From NCBI GenBank assembly GCA_903825645.1, contig CAIKBL010000040.1, positions 124,001 through 188,000 on the forward strand: a stretch of DNA of 64,000 nucleotides. Direction: 5' to 3'. Position numbers and translations under genes: made by a program. Shown piece by piece: positions 9,850 to 19,602 of this stretch. The stretch's first letter is position 1. Every line of letters starts with the position of its first letter. The stretch comes from an uncultured Pseudomonadota bacterium (GTDB lineage Bacteria > Pseudomonadota > Gammaproteobacteria > Ga0077536). The notes beneath the pieces are model-generated. The model made no database searches and was not told the DNA's origin. It saw only the letters and a list, made by a program, of their open reading frames with translations.

Positions 9850-10718
9850 GATTTTGCGCTACGCGTGAGGTAGGCGTCTCGCGCAGCCTTGGCGCGTTCG
9901 AAAAGCTGCAAAAGCGACGATCCATCACCCTGTTCAAGTGCTGAGCGAAGATATCGGAAAGTCACTTCGAAGCGCTCACACATCGTGGCTAACGCTACCC
10001 GGTTCTGCAGGGCAATGTCTCGCCACATCTCGGGATTACTCGACGCGATGCGCGTGAAATCACGGAAACCACCCGCGGCATAGTCCAGGATTTCTCCCGA
10101 GTCGCTCATTCCGACGAGGCAATCCACGAGACTGTAGGCCAGCATATGCGGCAGGTGGCTGGTGGCAGCTAGCACTTCATCGTGATGCTGGGCATCCATC
10201 ACGGATACCCGGGCCCCTACCGCTTCCCATAACTGTTGCACGCGAGATACGGCCGTGGCGGAGGTCTCGGGCGCAGGCGTGAGAATGACCCGATGGCGCT
10301 CGTACAGTGTCGCCAAAGCGGCCTCAACGCCGCTACGCTCCCCACCGGCAATCGGATGGCCGGGGACGAATTGGGTAAAGCGCGACCCCAGCGCCTCACG
10401 GGCGAGTGCAAGCACGCCGGCCTTTGTGCTGCCCACATCCGTCACCACAGCCATCGGCTGCAGCACCGGCGCTACGCGGGCAAGGACCTCGCCAGTCGCA
10501 CCGAGGGTCACCGCGACCATCACAACATCCGCGTGTGTCGCAGCCACTGCCGGATCGAACGTGTACCGGTCGATTACGCCCAGCTCGACCGCACGCCTGA
10601 GGTTGGTTTCATTGCGCCCACAGCCAATGACTTCGCCGACGAGGCCCCTTTCGCGCAATGCGCGCGCAAATGAGCCGCCAATCAGGCCAACCCCGATGAT
10701 CGCAAGCCGCTCAATCAA
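9846..10718 (-). CDS. tyrA: Prephenate dehydrogenase (TyrA family)
   Basis: This enzyme oxidatively decarboxylates prephenate (or arogenate) with NAD(P)+ on the way to tyrosine. The 290-residue product opens directly with the Rossmann motif GVGLIGGS (residues 9-16), so the start must be here; it is a TTG at 10716-10718, immediately after the pheA stop codon. There is no fused chorismate mutase domain (unlike E. coli TyrA), and aroA is a separate, translationally coupled gene (in pseudomonads tyrA and aroA are often fused). The 'GHPIAGGERSGVEAA' and 'HHDEVLAATSHLPHM' stretches are family signatures. Specificity for prephenate versus arogenate cannot be read from the sequence by eye. Confidence 0.94.
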   Translation of the reverse strand: MIERLAIIGVGLIGGSFARALRERGLVGEVIGCGRNETNLRRAVELGVIDRYTFDPAVAATHADVVMVAVTLGATGEVLARVAPVLQPMAVVTDVGSTKAGVLALAREALGSRFTQFVPGHPIAGGERSGVEAALATLYERHRVILTPAPETSATAVSRVQQLWEAVGARVSVMDAQHHDEVLAATSHLPHMLAYSLVDCLVGMSDSGEILDYAAGGFRDFTRIASSNPEMWRDIALQNRVALATMCERFEVTFRYLRSALEQGDGSSLLQLFERAKAARDAYLTRSAKS

Positions 10719-11804
10719 TCAGAACACCGCGCGGGGATAAGATCCCAAAATGCGGAACGTCGCGGTCCGGTTACGCAGCTCTTGCAGTGCAGCGGCGACG
10801 TGAGGATCCTGCTGATGGCCAAGGAGATCAACAAAAAAAAGATAATCCCAGTTGCCCTGCCGCATCGGTCGCGATTGCAGGCGACTCATACTGATTTCTG
10901 CGCTCGCGAGCGCCTGTAGTGCATGACTCAGCGCGCCTGCGCGATTGTGGGTACTGAATACCAATGTCGTGAGATCGTCTCCCGTCGGCGGCACGGGCAC
11001 CTTGCCGAGTACCAGAAAACGCGTCGTGTTGTCCGCCCGATCTTCGATATTCGAGGCGAGGATGGGTAGATGGTAAAGCTCCGCGGCGATCGTGCCGGCG
11101 AGCGCGGCGGCGTCCGGTTTGTCCGCGACCAAACGGGCGGCTTCGGCATTGCTGCTGGCCGCAATCCGGTTTGCCTGGGAACAATGACTATCCAGCCAGT
11201 GTCGGCATTGCGCCAGTGCCTGACTGTGCGCATAGACCTGCCGGATATCGGCTATCTTCGGCGCGACCGAGAGCAACTGGTGATGGATGGGCAGCGAGAC
11301 TTCGCCGCAGACGATCAAGGTCGAGGCATGCAACAGGTCGTGGGACACGTTGATGGGACCTTCAAGCGAGTTTTCGATTGGGACGACGCCAAAGGCGGCA
11401 CAATCAGTCTCCACCTCCCGAATGACGTCGTCGATTTCCGGCAACGGCCTAAATTGTGCGGCACTACCGAAATGTTTTTGTGCTGCTGCATGGGTGTAGG
11501 TACCAGCGGGGCCAAAATACGCGACCGCCAAGGGCTGCTCGAGCGCGAGACATGCCGACATGACTTCCCGCACGATGCGCACCACGGTTTCGGCTGACAG
11601 CGGTCCTGGATTGAAATCCCGAACCCGACGCAGCACGTCAGCTTCACGGTCGGCCCGGTAGAGCATCGCGGTCGCGCCCGTGGCGCGTTTGATCTTCCCA
11701 ACCTCAATCGCGCACTGCGCACGCGCGTTCAGCACGCGAACGAGATCATCGGTGAGCGCATCAATCTCGCCCCGGATCGCCTTGAGTGCTTGTTCTTCGT
11801 CCAT
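10719..11804 (-). CDS. pheA: Bifunctional chorismate mutase / prephenate dehydratase (P-protein)
   Basis: The P-protein converts chorismate to prephenate and then to phenylpyruvate, the committed route to phenylalanine. Of its 361 residues, about 1-90 form the AroQ helical chorismate mutase (EIDALTDDLVRVLNARA, then LYRADREADVLRR). About 95-270 form the prephenate dehydratase, with the GPAGTYTHAA start, the PIENSLEGPIN motif and the catalytic Thr in NTTRFLVLG. An ACT domain follows, with GALSHAL and a Phe-binding loop that reads QSRP instead of the usual ESRP. The gene lies 51 bp after gyrA; serC and hisC, which often sit with pheA in this group, are absent. Confidence 0.97.
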   Translation of the reverse strand: MDEEQALKAIRGEIDALTDDLVRVLNARAQCAIEVGKIKRATGATAMLYRADREADVLRRVRDFNPGPLSAETVVRIVREVMSACLALEQPLAVAYFGPAGTYTHAAAQKHFGSAAQFRPLPEIDDVIREVETDCAAFGVVPIENSLEGPINVSHDLLHASTLIVCGEVSLPIHHQLLSVAPKIADIRQVYAHSQALAQCRHWLDSHCSQANRIAASSNAEAARLVADKPDAAALAGTIAAELYHLPILASNIEDRADNTTRFLVLGKVPVPPTGDDLTTLVFSTHNRAGALSHALQALASAEISMSRLQSRPMRQGNWDYLFFVDLLGHQQDPHVAAALQELRNRTATFRILGSYPRAVF

Positions 11805-11855
11805 GCGGGCGCTCTCGCTAGCGGTGGTCTAGCCAACGGCGTTCGACAAGGCGCA

Positions 11856-14432
11856 TCAGACTTCCTCCGGCGGCGATTCGTCGGTCTCGCCGTCACCCTG
11901 CTCACCACCGCCCATGTCTGCAATCGGCTCCATACCAATCAGTTTCTCGCCGTCACCGAGGGAAATAAGCCGCACACCTTGCGTATTACGCCCGAGAACC
12001 GACACGCCTTCTACCGGCGTCCGGACCAGCGTACCGCCATCGCTAATCAGCATGATTTCCTCACCTGCTGCGACCGCGGCCGCCCCGATCACGGGTCCGT
12101 TCCGCGAATTGGTCTGAATCGCAATCACCCCCTGACCGCCGCGCCCATGCACCGGAAATTCGTCCACCCGGGTCTGTTTGCCATAGCCCTTTTCGGTCGC
12201 GAACAGCACCGTGCGTTCGGGATCGATCGGAATAAGCGCAATCACCTGTTGGTCAAGTCCGAGCCGAAGGCCCCTAACCCCGTGCGCGTTACGTCCCATC
12301 GGCCGGACTTCCCGCTCTGCAAACCGAACCGCCTTCCCATCAGAGCTGACCAGCATCACATCGCGCGTGCCATCCGTAAGCACGACGCCCACCAGGCTAT
12401 CATCGACATCTAAGTCAACGGCAATGATCCCGGCCGCCCGAGGACGCGAGTATTCGACCAGGGGCGTTTTCTTGACCGTTCCACGACGGGTTGCCATCAG
12501 TACAAAAAGATCGGGGACATAGACTTTAATAGGCAACACTGCCGTGATGCGCTCGCCCTCGGCGAGCGGCAGCAGATTGACTAATGGCCTACCTCGTGCG
12601 GTACGCCCCGCTTGCGGCAACTCGTACACCTTGAGCCAATAGACTTTCCCATGACTCGAAAAATTAAGCAGCGTGTCATGGGTATTGGCCACGAACAGCT
12701 TGTCGACAAAGTCTTCATCCCGCGTCGTGGTTGCGGTCTTGCCCTTGCCGCCACGTCGCTGCGAGCGATACGTTGCAATGGGCTGGGACTTCGCGTAACC
12801 CATGTGAGAAAGCGTGACTACCACGTCTTCAGGCGTAATCAAATCCTCAAGCGACAGATCCTCTTTGGTCATCTCGATCCGGGTACGACGCGCATCGCCA
12901 AAGTTTTCCCGAATCTCGACCAATTCATCGTGGATTACCTTCAGTAGGCGTTCCGGACGCCCCAGAATGTCCATCAAATCGTCTATCCGAAGCAGGATTT
13001 CGCGAAACTCGTCGAGAATTTTGTCCTGCTCAAGCGCCGTCAGGCGTTGGAGCCGCATCTCGAGAATGTCTTTAGCCTGACGTTCCGATAAACGATAGCC
13101 GTCGTCATGCAGCCCGTAGACCGCCGGGAGATCTTCCGGCCGTGACGTGGCCGCGCCAGCCCGCTCGAGCATGGTCAGCACAATCTTCGACGGCCATGCC
13201 CGGGCCATCAGCGCCGTCCGCGCTTCATTGGGCCCCGGGGCGGCCTTGATCAGGGCAATCACCTCATCGATATTCGCCAGCGCGACCGCGAGTCCCTCTA
13301 GAATGTGCGCCCGATCGCGCGCCTTGCGCAACTCGAACAACGTCCGTCTCGTGACCACTTCGCGACGATGCCTGAGGAAGCATTCAAGGAGCGATTTCAG
13401 ATCGAGTGTGCGCGGCTGGCCATCGACCAAAGCGACTGTATTAATGCCAAAAACCGTCTGCATTTGGGTGTGCTGATACAGATTATTCAGCAAGACCTCG
13501 GGCACTTCGCCGCGTTTCAGCTCAATGACCATCCGCATCCCGTGCTTGTCGGATTCGTCCCGCAACTCACGGATTCCGGTAAGTCGCTTTTCCTTCACCA
13601 GCTCGGCGATCTTCTCCATGAGGCGCGCCTTGTTGACCTGGTAGGGCAACTCGGTCACCACGATGCGCGCATCGCCGTCGTCGTCCTCGATTTCCGCTTT
13701 GGCGCGTACGTAGATTCGACCACGCCCGGTTCGATAGGCCTCTCGGATCCCCGCCGCCCCGTTGATGATCCCCGCGGTCGGAAAGTCAGGTCCCGGCACA
13801 AAACGCATCAAATCGTCCACAGTCAGCGTCGGATCTTCGATAAGCGCGACACAAGCGTTGATAATTTCGGTCAGGTTGTGTGGCGGAATATTGGTCGCCA
13901 TACCCACGGCGATGCCGCTGGACCCGTTGATAAGGAGGTTGGGGATCCGCGCAGGCAGGACGGTGGGTTCCTGCTCCTTACCGTCGTAATTGGGGACGAA
14001 ATCAACCGTTTCCCGATCGATATCCTCAAGCAGTTGGGCGGCTATGCGGTCGAGTCGGCATTCCGTATAACGCATCGCCGCCGGGGCGTCCCCGTCCACC
14101 GATCCAAAATTCCCCTGTCCGTCGATCAGCATGTAGCGCAACGAAAAATTTTGCGCCATCCGCACCAGCGTGTCGTAAATGGCGTTGTCGCCATGTGGAT
14201 GATATTTACCCATGACCTCGCCCACGATACGGGCGCATTTGACGTAGGGCCTATTCCATACGTTGTTTGATTCGTGCATCGCAAACAACACGCGGCGATG
14301 CACCGGTTTCAGGCCATCCCGGACGTCCGGTAGGGCGCGACCGACGATCACACTCATCGCGTACTCCATATAGGAGTGACGCATCTCGTCTTCTATATTT
14401 ATGGGGCTTAACTGGCGCGCAAAATCAACCAT
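11856..14432 (-). CDS. gyrA: DNA gyrase subunit A
   Basis: GyrA is the DNA-cutting subunit of gyrase, which introduces negative supercoils. The 858-residue chain has the catalytic Tyr122 in AAMRYTE, the helix-turn-helix region with the quinolone pocket at residues 67-106, and the GyrA-box QRRGGKG near residue 560 followed by the beta-pinwheel repeats. The C-terminus is acidic. Position 83, normally Ser or Thr in this group, is Asn here (HGDNAIYDT, residues 80-88), with Asp87 kept. The ATG at 14430-14432 has no clear Shine-Dalgarno; a second CAGATGGTTG copy directly upstream creates a short overlapping reading frame of 11 codons in another phase. Confidence 0.98.
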   Translation of the reverse strand: MVDFARQLSPINIEDEMRHSYMEYAMSVIVGRALPDVRDGLKPVHRRVLFAMHESNNVWNRPYVKCARIVGEVMGKYHPHGDNAIYDTLVRMAQNFSLRYMLIDGQGNFGSVDGDAPAAMRYTECRLDRIAAQLLEDIDRETVDFVPNYDGKEQEPTVLPARIPNLLINGSSGIAVGMATNIPPHNLTEIINACVALIEDPTLTVDDLMRFVPGPDFPTAGIINGAAGIREAYRTGRGRIYVRAKAEIEDDDGDARIVVTELPYQVNKARLMEKIAELVKEKRLTGIRELRDESDKHGMRMVIELKRGEVPEVLLNNLYQHTQMQTVFGINTVALVDGQPRTLDLKSLLECFLRHRREVVTRRTLFELRKARDRAHILEGLAVALANIDEVIALIKAAPGPNEARTALMARAWPSKIVLTMLERAGAATSRPEDLPAVYGLHDDGYRLSERQAKDILEMRLQRLTALEQDKILDEFREILLRIDDLMDILGRPERLLKVIHDELVEIRENFGDARRTRIEMTKEDLSLEDLITPEDVVVTLSHMGYAKSQPIATYRSQRRGGKGKTATTTRDEDFVDKLFVANTHDTLLNFSSHGKVYWLKVYELPQAGRTARGRPLVNLLPLAEGERITAVLPIKVYVPDLFVLMATRRGTVKKTPLVEYSRPRAAGIIAVDLDVDDSLVGVVLTDGTRDVMLVSSDGKAVRFAEREVRPMGRNAHGVRGLRLGLDQQVIALIPIDPERTVLFATEKGYGKQTRVDEFPVHGRGGQGVIAIQTNSRNGPVIGAAAVAAGEEIMLISDGGTLVRTPVEGVSVLGRNTQGVRLISLGDGEKLIGMEPIADMGGGEQGDGETDESPPEEV

Positions 14433-14527
14433 CTGACAACCATCTGAGTAGGTTAGGCGACGTACCGGAAGTAGTGTTCTAAGTTCTTAGAAATTAAAGG
14501 AAATCGACGACTTCCAATAGTCGCCCG

Positions 14528-14557
14528 ATTGTAGCACGCCAAGACCCCCGCGGTCAC
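14528..14557 (-). promoter_or_regulatory. Candidate gyrA promoter (extended -10)
   Basis: The minus strand reads TGCTACAAT, an extended -10 (TGn plus TACAAT, 14528-14536). A GTGACC box (14552-14557) lies 18 bp upstream, matching TTGACA at four of six positions. The predicted start near 14520 gives a leader of about 88 nt before the gyrA ATG. The -35 lies inside the loop of the mtnA hairpin, so mtnA termination and gyrA initiation share DNA. Confidence 0.5.
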
Positions 14558-14576
14558 CCGTGTGGCGGTCTTGGCG
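14537..14576 (-). terminator. Hairpin downstream of mtnA
   Basis: A perfect 10-bp inverted repeat, CGCCAAGACC at 14537-14546 and GGTCTTGGCG at 14567-14576, with a 20-nt loop, begins 4 bp after the mtnA stop codon on the minus strand. No T-run follows; the next bases are the TGCTACAAT taken as the gyrA promoter. It is therefore a terminator-like hairpin of the type without U-tract, or an RNA 3' end stabiliser. Confidence 0.55.
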
Positions 14577-14579
14577 GGT

Positions 14580-15614
14580 CTACCCTAGCAACTGGGCAAG
14601 TCCCGGCCGTGAGGGTCGCTCGAGACAGCCCTTTTCGGTGACGAGTACGTCGATGAGGGCGGCGGGAGTGACATCGAAGACTGGATTGAGTGCGCTCACC
14701 CCAGGCGCCGCAAAGCGGGTACCGGCGACAAAGAGCACTTCGTCGGCCTGACGCGATTCAATCGGAATCCCCGCCCCGTCTGGGGTAGCAAGATCCACCG
14801 TCGATGACGGCGCCACGACCATGAAGCGCGCCCCGTGGTAGCGCGCGGCTATCGCGAGAGCGTAGGTGCCTATCTTGTTGGCGACGTCACCGTTGGCGGC
14901 GACGCGGTCCGCGCCGACAATCACCCAGGCGATTTGTCGTTCGCGCATGACGTGTGCCGCGCTACCGTCCGTGACAAGTCGCACCGGGATACCGTCGCGA
15001 CGCAATTCCCAGGCCGTCAGCCGGGCACCCTGCAACCAAGGCCGCGTCTCCGTGGCAAAAACTTCCGTCACGCGTCCGGCCTGATAGGCGCTACGAATGA
15101 CCCCGAGTGCCGTGCCGTAACCCGCCGTCGCCAGCGCGCCCGCGTTGCAATGGGTCATCACACGCGCACCTGGCAGGATGAACGCGGCGCCAAGCGCACC
15201 CATGAGGAGGTTAGCCGCCAGATCTTCGGCATGGATGCGCTGCGCTTCCGCGAGTAGTACCGGTCCCGGATCGGCATCACCGGCGGGGATAGCCCGCACC
15301 ATCCGATCGACCGCCCACGCCAGGTTCACTGCGGTCGGTCGCGCTGCGCGCAGGGCGGCGAGCATCGGCGCAATTTCCTCCCGCCACCGGGCCGGCGCAG
15401 CGCGGTAAGCCGCAGCGGCCGCGAGCACGACCCCGAAAGCCCCCGCGATACCGATCGCCGGCGCACCCCGTACGATCATCGTCGCTATCGCATCCACCAC
15501 GGCCGCGGCGTCCGTACAGCGCACATCGACTTCCTGCAGGGGTAAAAGGCGTTGATCGAGCAGGACCAACGAGTCACGGTCCCATTTAACGGGATTGATG
15601 GGCACATTTGTCAT
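14580..15614 (-). CDS. mtnA: S-methyl-5-thioribose-1-phosphate isomerase
   Basis: MtnA converts methylthioribose-1-phosphate to methylthioribulose-1-phosphate in the methionine salvage pathway. The 344-residue protein has the eIF2B-like fold with the signature [11 protein letters not shown] (catalytic Cys), [15 protein letters not shown] near residue 50, and [19 protein letters not shown] (catalytic Asp in GADR). It is transcribed away from mtaD, 75 bp apart, and both genes act on methylthioadenosine breakdown products, which supports the assignment over the related eIF2B or ribose-1,5-bisphosphate isomerase families. The shared intergenic region probably holds both promoters. Confidence 0.96.
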   Translation of the reverse strand: MTNVPINPVKWDRDSLVLLDQRLLPLQEVDVRCTDAAAVVDAIATMIVRGAPAIGIAGAFGVVLAAAAAYRAAPARWREEIAPMLAALRAARPTAVNLAWAVDRMVRAIPAGDADPGPVLLAEAQRIHAEDLAANLLMGALGAAFILPGARVMTHCNAGALATAGYGTALGVIRSAYQAGRVTEVFATETRPWLQGARLTAWELRRDGIPVRLVTDGSAAHVMRERQIAWVIVGADRVAANGDVANKIGTYALAIAARYHGARFMVVAPSSTVDLATPDGAGIPIESRQADEVLFVAGTRFAAPGVSALNPVFDVTPAALIDVLVTEKGCLERPSRPGLAQLLG

Positions 15615-15689
15615 GGGGCGGTAGCGAATTTCACGGTGTCAGAGGAGGCCCTATGTTAACGTAAGCACCCGCATCGCGCAGGATTTATC

Positions 15690-17018
15690 GTGATCACCGT
15701 CGACCAAATCATTCATGCCCGCTGGGTCATCACCGTGGAGCCCGACGTTCCGATCCTTCCGGCCCACAGCATCGGCATCACAGGGGGACGGATCGTCGCG
15801 ATCGTGCCGACCGCCGACTGGACCCTGCATGTCGAGGCCGATCAAGAAATCGATTGCAGGCAGCATGCCGTGCTGCCAGGCTTCATCAACACCCATGCAC
15901 ACGCAGCCATGAGCCTGTTTCGGGGGATGGCGGACGATCTACCGTTAATGCAGTGGCTGGAACAGAAAATCTGGCCAGCGGAGGCACGCTGGGTGGAGGC
16001 GGGATTTGTGCGCGACGGCACCCGTCTTGCCGCCTATGAAATGCTGCGCGGCGGAACCACCTGCTTCAACGACATGTACATGTTTCCCGATGAGGCTGCC
16101 GCGGCTGCTACGGAGATAGGGATCCGTGCCATGGTCGGCATGCTGGTCATCGGGTTTCCAACCGCATGGGCGCAGGATACGCGCGAATATCTGCGTAAAG
16201 GGCAGGCCGTACACGACCGGTACCGCGAGCACCCTTTCATTCATACCGCCTTCGCCCCGCATGCGCCCTACACGGTCGACGAGGGGACGTTAACGACGGT
16301 GGCCATGCTGGCTGAAGAACTTGATGTTCCGGTACACATGCACGTCCACGAGACCGCCGTCGAAGTCGCAAACGCCCTGCAGGCGTCTGGCATGCGCCCA
16401 CTCGCCCGTCTCGAACAACTGGGCCTCCTGTCTCCGCGGCTCCTTGCCGTCCATATGACCCAATTGACGCCCGAAGAGATTACTCACGTGGCGCGTGCCG
16501 GGGTCAGCATCGCACATTGTCCCGAATCGAACCTGAAACTCGGGAGCGGCATCATGCCGTTGACGGCGCTACTGGCTGCCGGCGCGAACTGCGCCCTCGG
16601 CACCGACGGATCGGCCAGTAACAATGATCTCGACATGCTGAGCGAAATGCGCTGCGCCGCGCTGCTGGCCAAAGGGGTCAGTGGAGACGCGAGCGTGGTA
16701 CCCGCCGCGACCGCGCTGCAGATGGCCACCCTGAATGGTGCCCGAGCGCTCGGGCTGGAGCAGGAAATCGGTTCAATCAAGGTCGGCAAACAGGCCGATT
16801 TAATTGCTATTGATTTCCGTGATATTCGACTTTCACCGGTCTACGATCCCGTCGCTCAAATTGTCTACGCCGCGCATCGTGACAACGTGAAGGAAGTCTG
16901 GGTCGCCGGACGACGGGTCGTCCAAGACGGCGAAGTCACGCAGGTGGACGCCCGCCAACTCCTGATTACGGCGACCCGTTGGGGCGAATTGATTCGTGGG
17001 TGGAATCCCACATATTGA
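15690..17018 (+). CDS. mtaD: 5-methylthioadenosine / S-adenosylhomocysteine deaminase (MtaD, TRZ/ATZ amidohydrolase)
   Basis: This metal-dependent amidohydrolase deaminates methylthioadenosine (and often S-adenosylhomocysteine) to the inosine form. Of 442 residues, the metal and catalytic motifs are all present in order: INTHAHAAM near residue 70, FAPHAPYTV near 190, HVHETAVE near 218, and GTDGSASNND near 305. The start is GTG at 15690, with AGGA upstream at proper spacing. Together with mtnA on the opposite strand it suggests the Pseudomonas-type salvage route: deamination, phosphorolysis of methylthioinosine, then isomerisation. The methylthioinosine phosphorylase needed between the two steps is not in this window. 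The 3' end overlaps rnt by 53 bp in convergent orientation. Confidence 0.92.
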   Translation: MITVDQIIHARWVITVEPDVPILPAHSIGITGGRIVAIVPTADWTLHVEADQEIDCRQHAVLPGFINTHAHAAMSLFRGMADDLPLMQWLEQKIWPAEARWVEAGFVRDGTRLAAYEMLRGGTTCFNDMYMFPDEAAAAATEIGIRAMVGMLVIGFPTAWAQDTREYLRKGQAVHDRYREHPFIHTAFAPHAPYTVDEGTLTTVAMLAEELDVPVHMHVHETAVEVANALQASGMRPLARLEQLGLLSPRLLAVHMTQLTPEEITHVARAGVSIAHCPESNLKLGSGIMPLTALLAAGANCALGTDGSASNNDLDMLSEMRCAALLAKGVSGDASVVPAATALQMATLNGARALGLEQEIGSIKVGKQADLIAIDFRDIRLSPVYDPVAQIVYAAHRDNVKEVWVAGRRVVQDGEVTQVDARQLLITATRWGELIRGWNPTY

Positions 17019-17598
17019 CGATTGCGCAGAACAGCTCCGCAGTCTTCTCGGCGTCGTAAATCGCTGAATGCGCCGCTTCCTCTCGCCACTCTAGCGCGGC
17101 GGCAGTCGCCGCGCGTGAGAGCACCGTCTGCCCGAAGGCTACGCCAGCCAGACTCGCCGTATCGAAAGTACTAAACGCGTGGAAAGGATTCCGCTTCAAA
17201 CGACAACGTTCGACCGCCGCCTTGACAAAGCCCAGGTCAAAGGCCGGGTTGTGCCCGACGAGGATAGCCCGTGTGCAACCGTGCGCTTGCACCACATCCC
17301 GCACGCGACTGAAAACATGACTCAGCGCCTCGCGCTCCGGAACCGCCAGGCGAAAGGGATGGTAGGGATCGATTTTATTGAAACGCAAGGCAGACTCTTC
17401 AAGCCGTGCGCCCTCAAATGGCACCACGTGATGGGCCAGTGTTTCTGTGCGATGCCACCCACGCGCATCATCCCAGTCGATAAGTACAGCCGCGATTTCA
17501 AGCAGCGCATCCGTCGCCGCATTGAAACCGCCCGTCTCGACATCGACGACGACCGGCAAAAATCCCCGAAAACGCTGCGCGACTGCTGACTTGGGCAC
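16966..17598 (-). CDS. rnt: Ribonuclease T
   Basis: RNase T is a DEDD-family 3'-5' exonuclease that trims tRNA and rRNA 3' ends. With the GTG at 17596-17598 as start, preceded by GGCGGGA, the protein has 210 residues, close to the family's 215; an upstream TTG would add 19 unconserved residues. Visible motifs are VVVDVETGGFNAATDALLEIA (ExoI, Asp and Glu), VGHNPAFDLGFV (ExoII) and AHSAIYDAEKTAELF (ExoIII, His and Asp), plus KRNPFH.FSTFDTASLAG typical of RNase T. The last 16 or so codons lie within the mtaD coding region on the other strand and encode a tail that differs from the usual C-terminus. Confidence 0.95.
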   Translation of the reverse strand: MPKSAVAQRFRGFLPVVVDVETGGFNAATDALLEIAAVLIDWDDARGWHRTETLAHHVVPFEGARLEESALRFNKIDPYHPFRLAVPEREALSHVFSRVRDVVQAHGCTRAILVGHNPAFDLGFVKAAVERCRLKRNPFHAFSTFDTASLAGVAFGQTVLSRAATAAALEWREEAAHSAIYDAEKTAELFCAIVNMWDSTHESIRPNGSP

Positions 17599-17637
17599 GG
17601 ATTCCCGCCGATGACTGTTTACCAACGTCGAGTGTAG

Positions 17638-19071
<1,434 letters not shown>

Positions 19072-19073
19072 CC

Positions 19074-19577
19074 ATGAGCGGCTCGTCGGCCGACACGCGG
19101 GTGGCGCCCTTCAGCCTTGAACACCGCGAAGAGCTTCGGGCTGCGGCGTTAGCGATCGTTCAACAGGCGCACCGCTCGCTCGATATCGTGAGCCGGCACC
19201 TTGATCCGATACTCTACGACAACGAGGCGTTCGTCACCGCTGTGCGGACGTTGGTGGTTGGGAGTGCCCGCGCGCGGGTACGATTCCTGGTGCTTGATAC
19301 CACACCATTGGCGGGCAGCGGCCACCGCCTGCTCGAACTCGCGCAACGCCTGTCCAGCTTTCTTACGCTTCGCGTGCCCGGCCCTGAGCACCGTAGCTTG
19401 AACGAGGCCTGGCTAGTGGCGGATGAAACCGGGTTTCTGCACCGCCGATTGAGCGATCGTTTTGAGGCGACCGGAAGCTATGACGATCGCCAACAGGCCC
19501 ATGCGCTGACCCAGCGCCTCGACGCAATCTGGGAGAGGGCGCAAGCCCCCCCTCATCTCCGACGCCTGTTTTTATGA
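19074..19577 (+). CDS. DUF7931-type protein (phospholipase-D-like fold, function unknown)
   Basis: This 167-residue cytoplasmic protein starts 2 bp after the purB stop. It shows the pattern of the family annotated as DUF7931: an early helix, then SRHLDPILYDNEAF, a strand FLVLDTTPL, GHRLLELAQRLSS, a strand with LVADETGFLHRR, and a C-terminal WERAQAPPHLRRLFL. In other gammaproteobacteria the same domain is found alone or behind a GNAT acetyltransferase; here it stands alone. The fold is thought to resemble the PLD superfamily, but no HKD catalytic motif is visible, so no nuclease or lipase activity is claimed. Assignment to the family is from memory of its pattern. Confidence 0.75.
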   Translation: MSGSSADTRVAPFSLEHREELRAAALAIVQQAHRSLDIVSRHLDPILYDNEAFVTAVRTLVVGSARARVRFLVLDTTPLAGSGHRLLELAQRLSSFLTLRVPGPEHRSLNEAWLVADETGFLHRRLSDRFEATGSYDDRQQAHALTQRLDAIWERAQAPPHLRRLFL

Positions 19578-19602
19578 GTGGCACGGGTCAAGGCACACCC
19601 GA

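Noticed and set aside
13305-14270. Plus-strand 321-codon open frame opposite gyrA
   Set aside because: It is fully antisense to the conserved GyrA core, has no ribosome-binding site or recognisable motif, and is explained by GC-rich codon use on the other strand.
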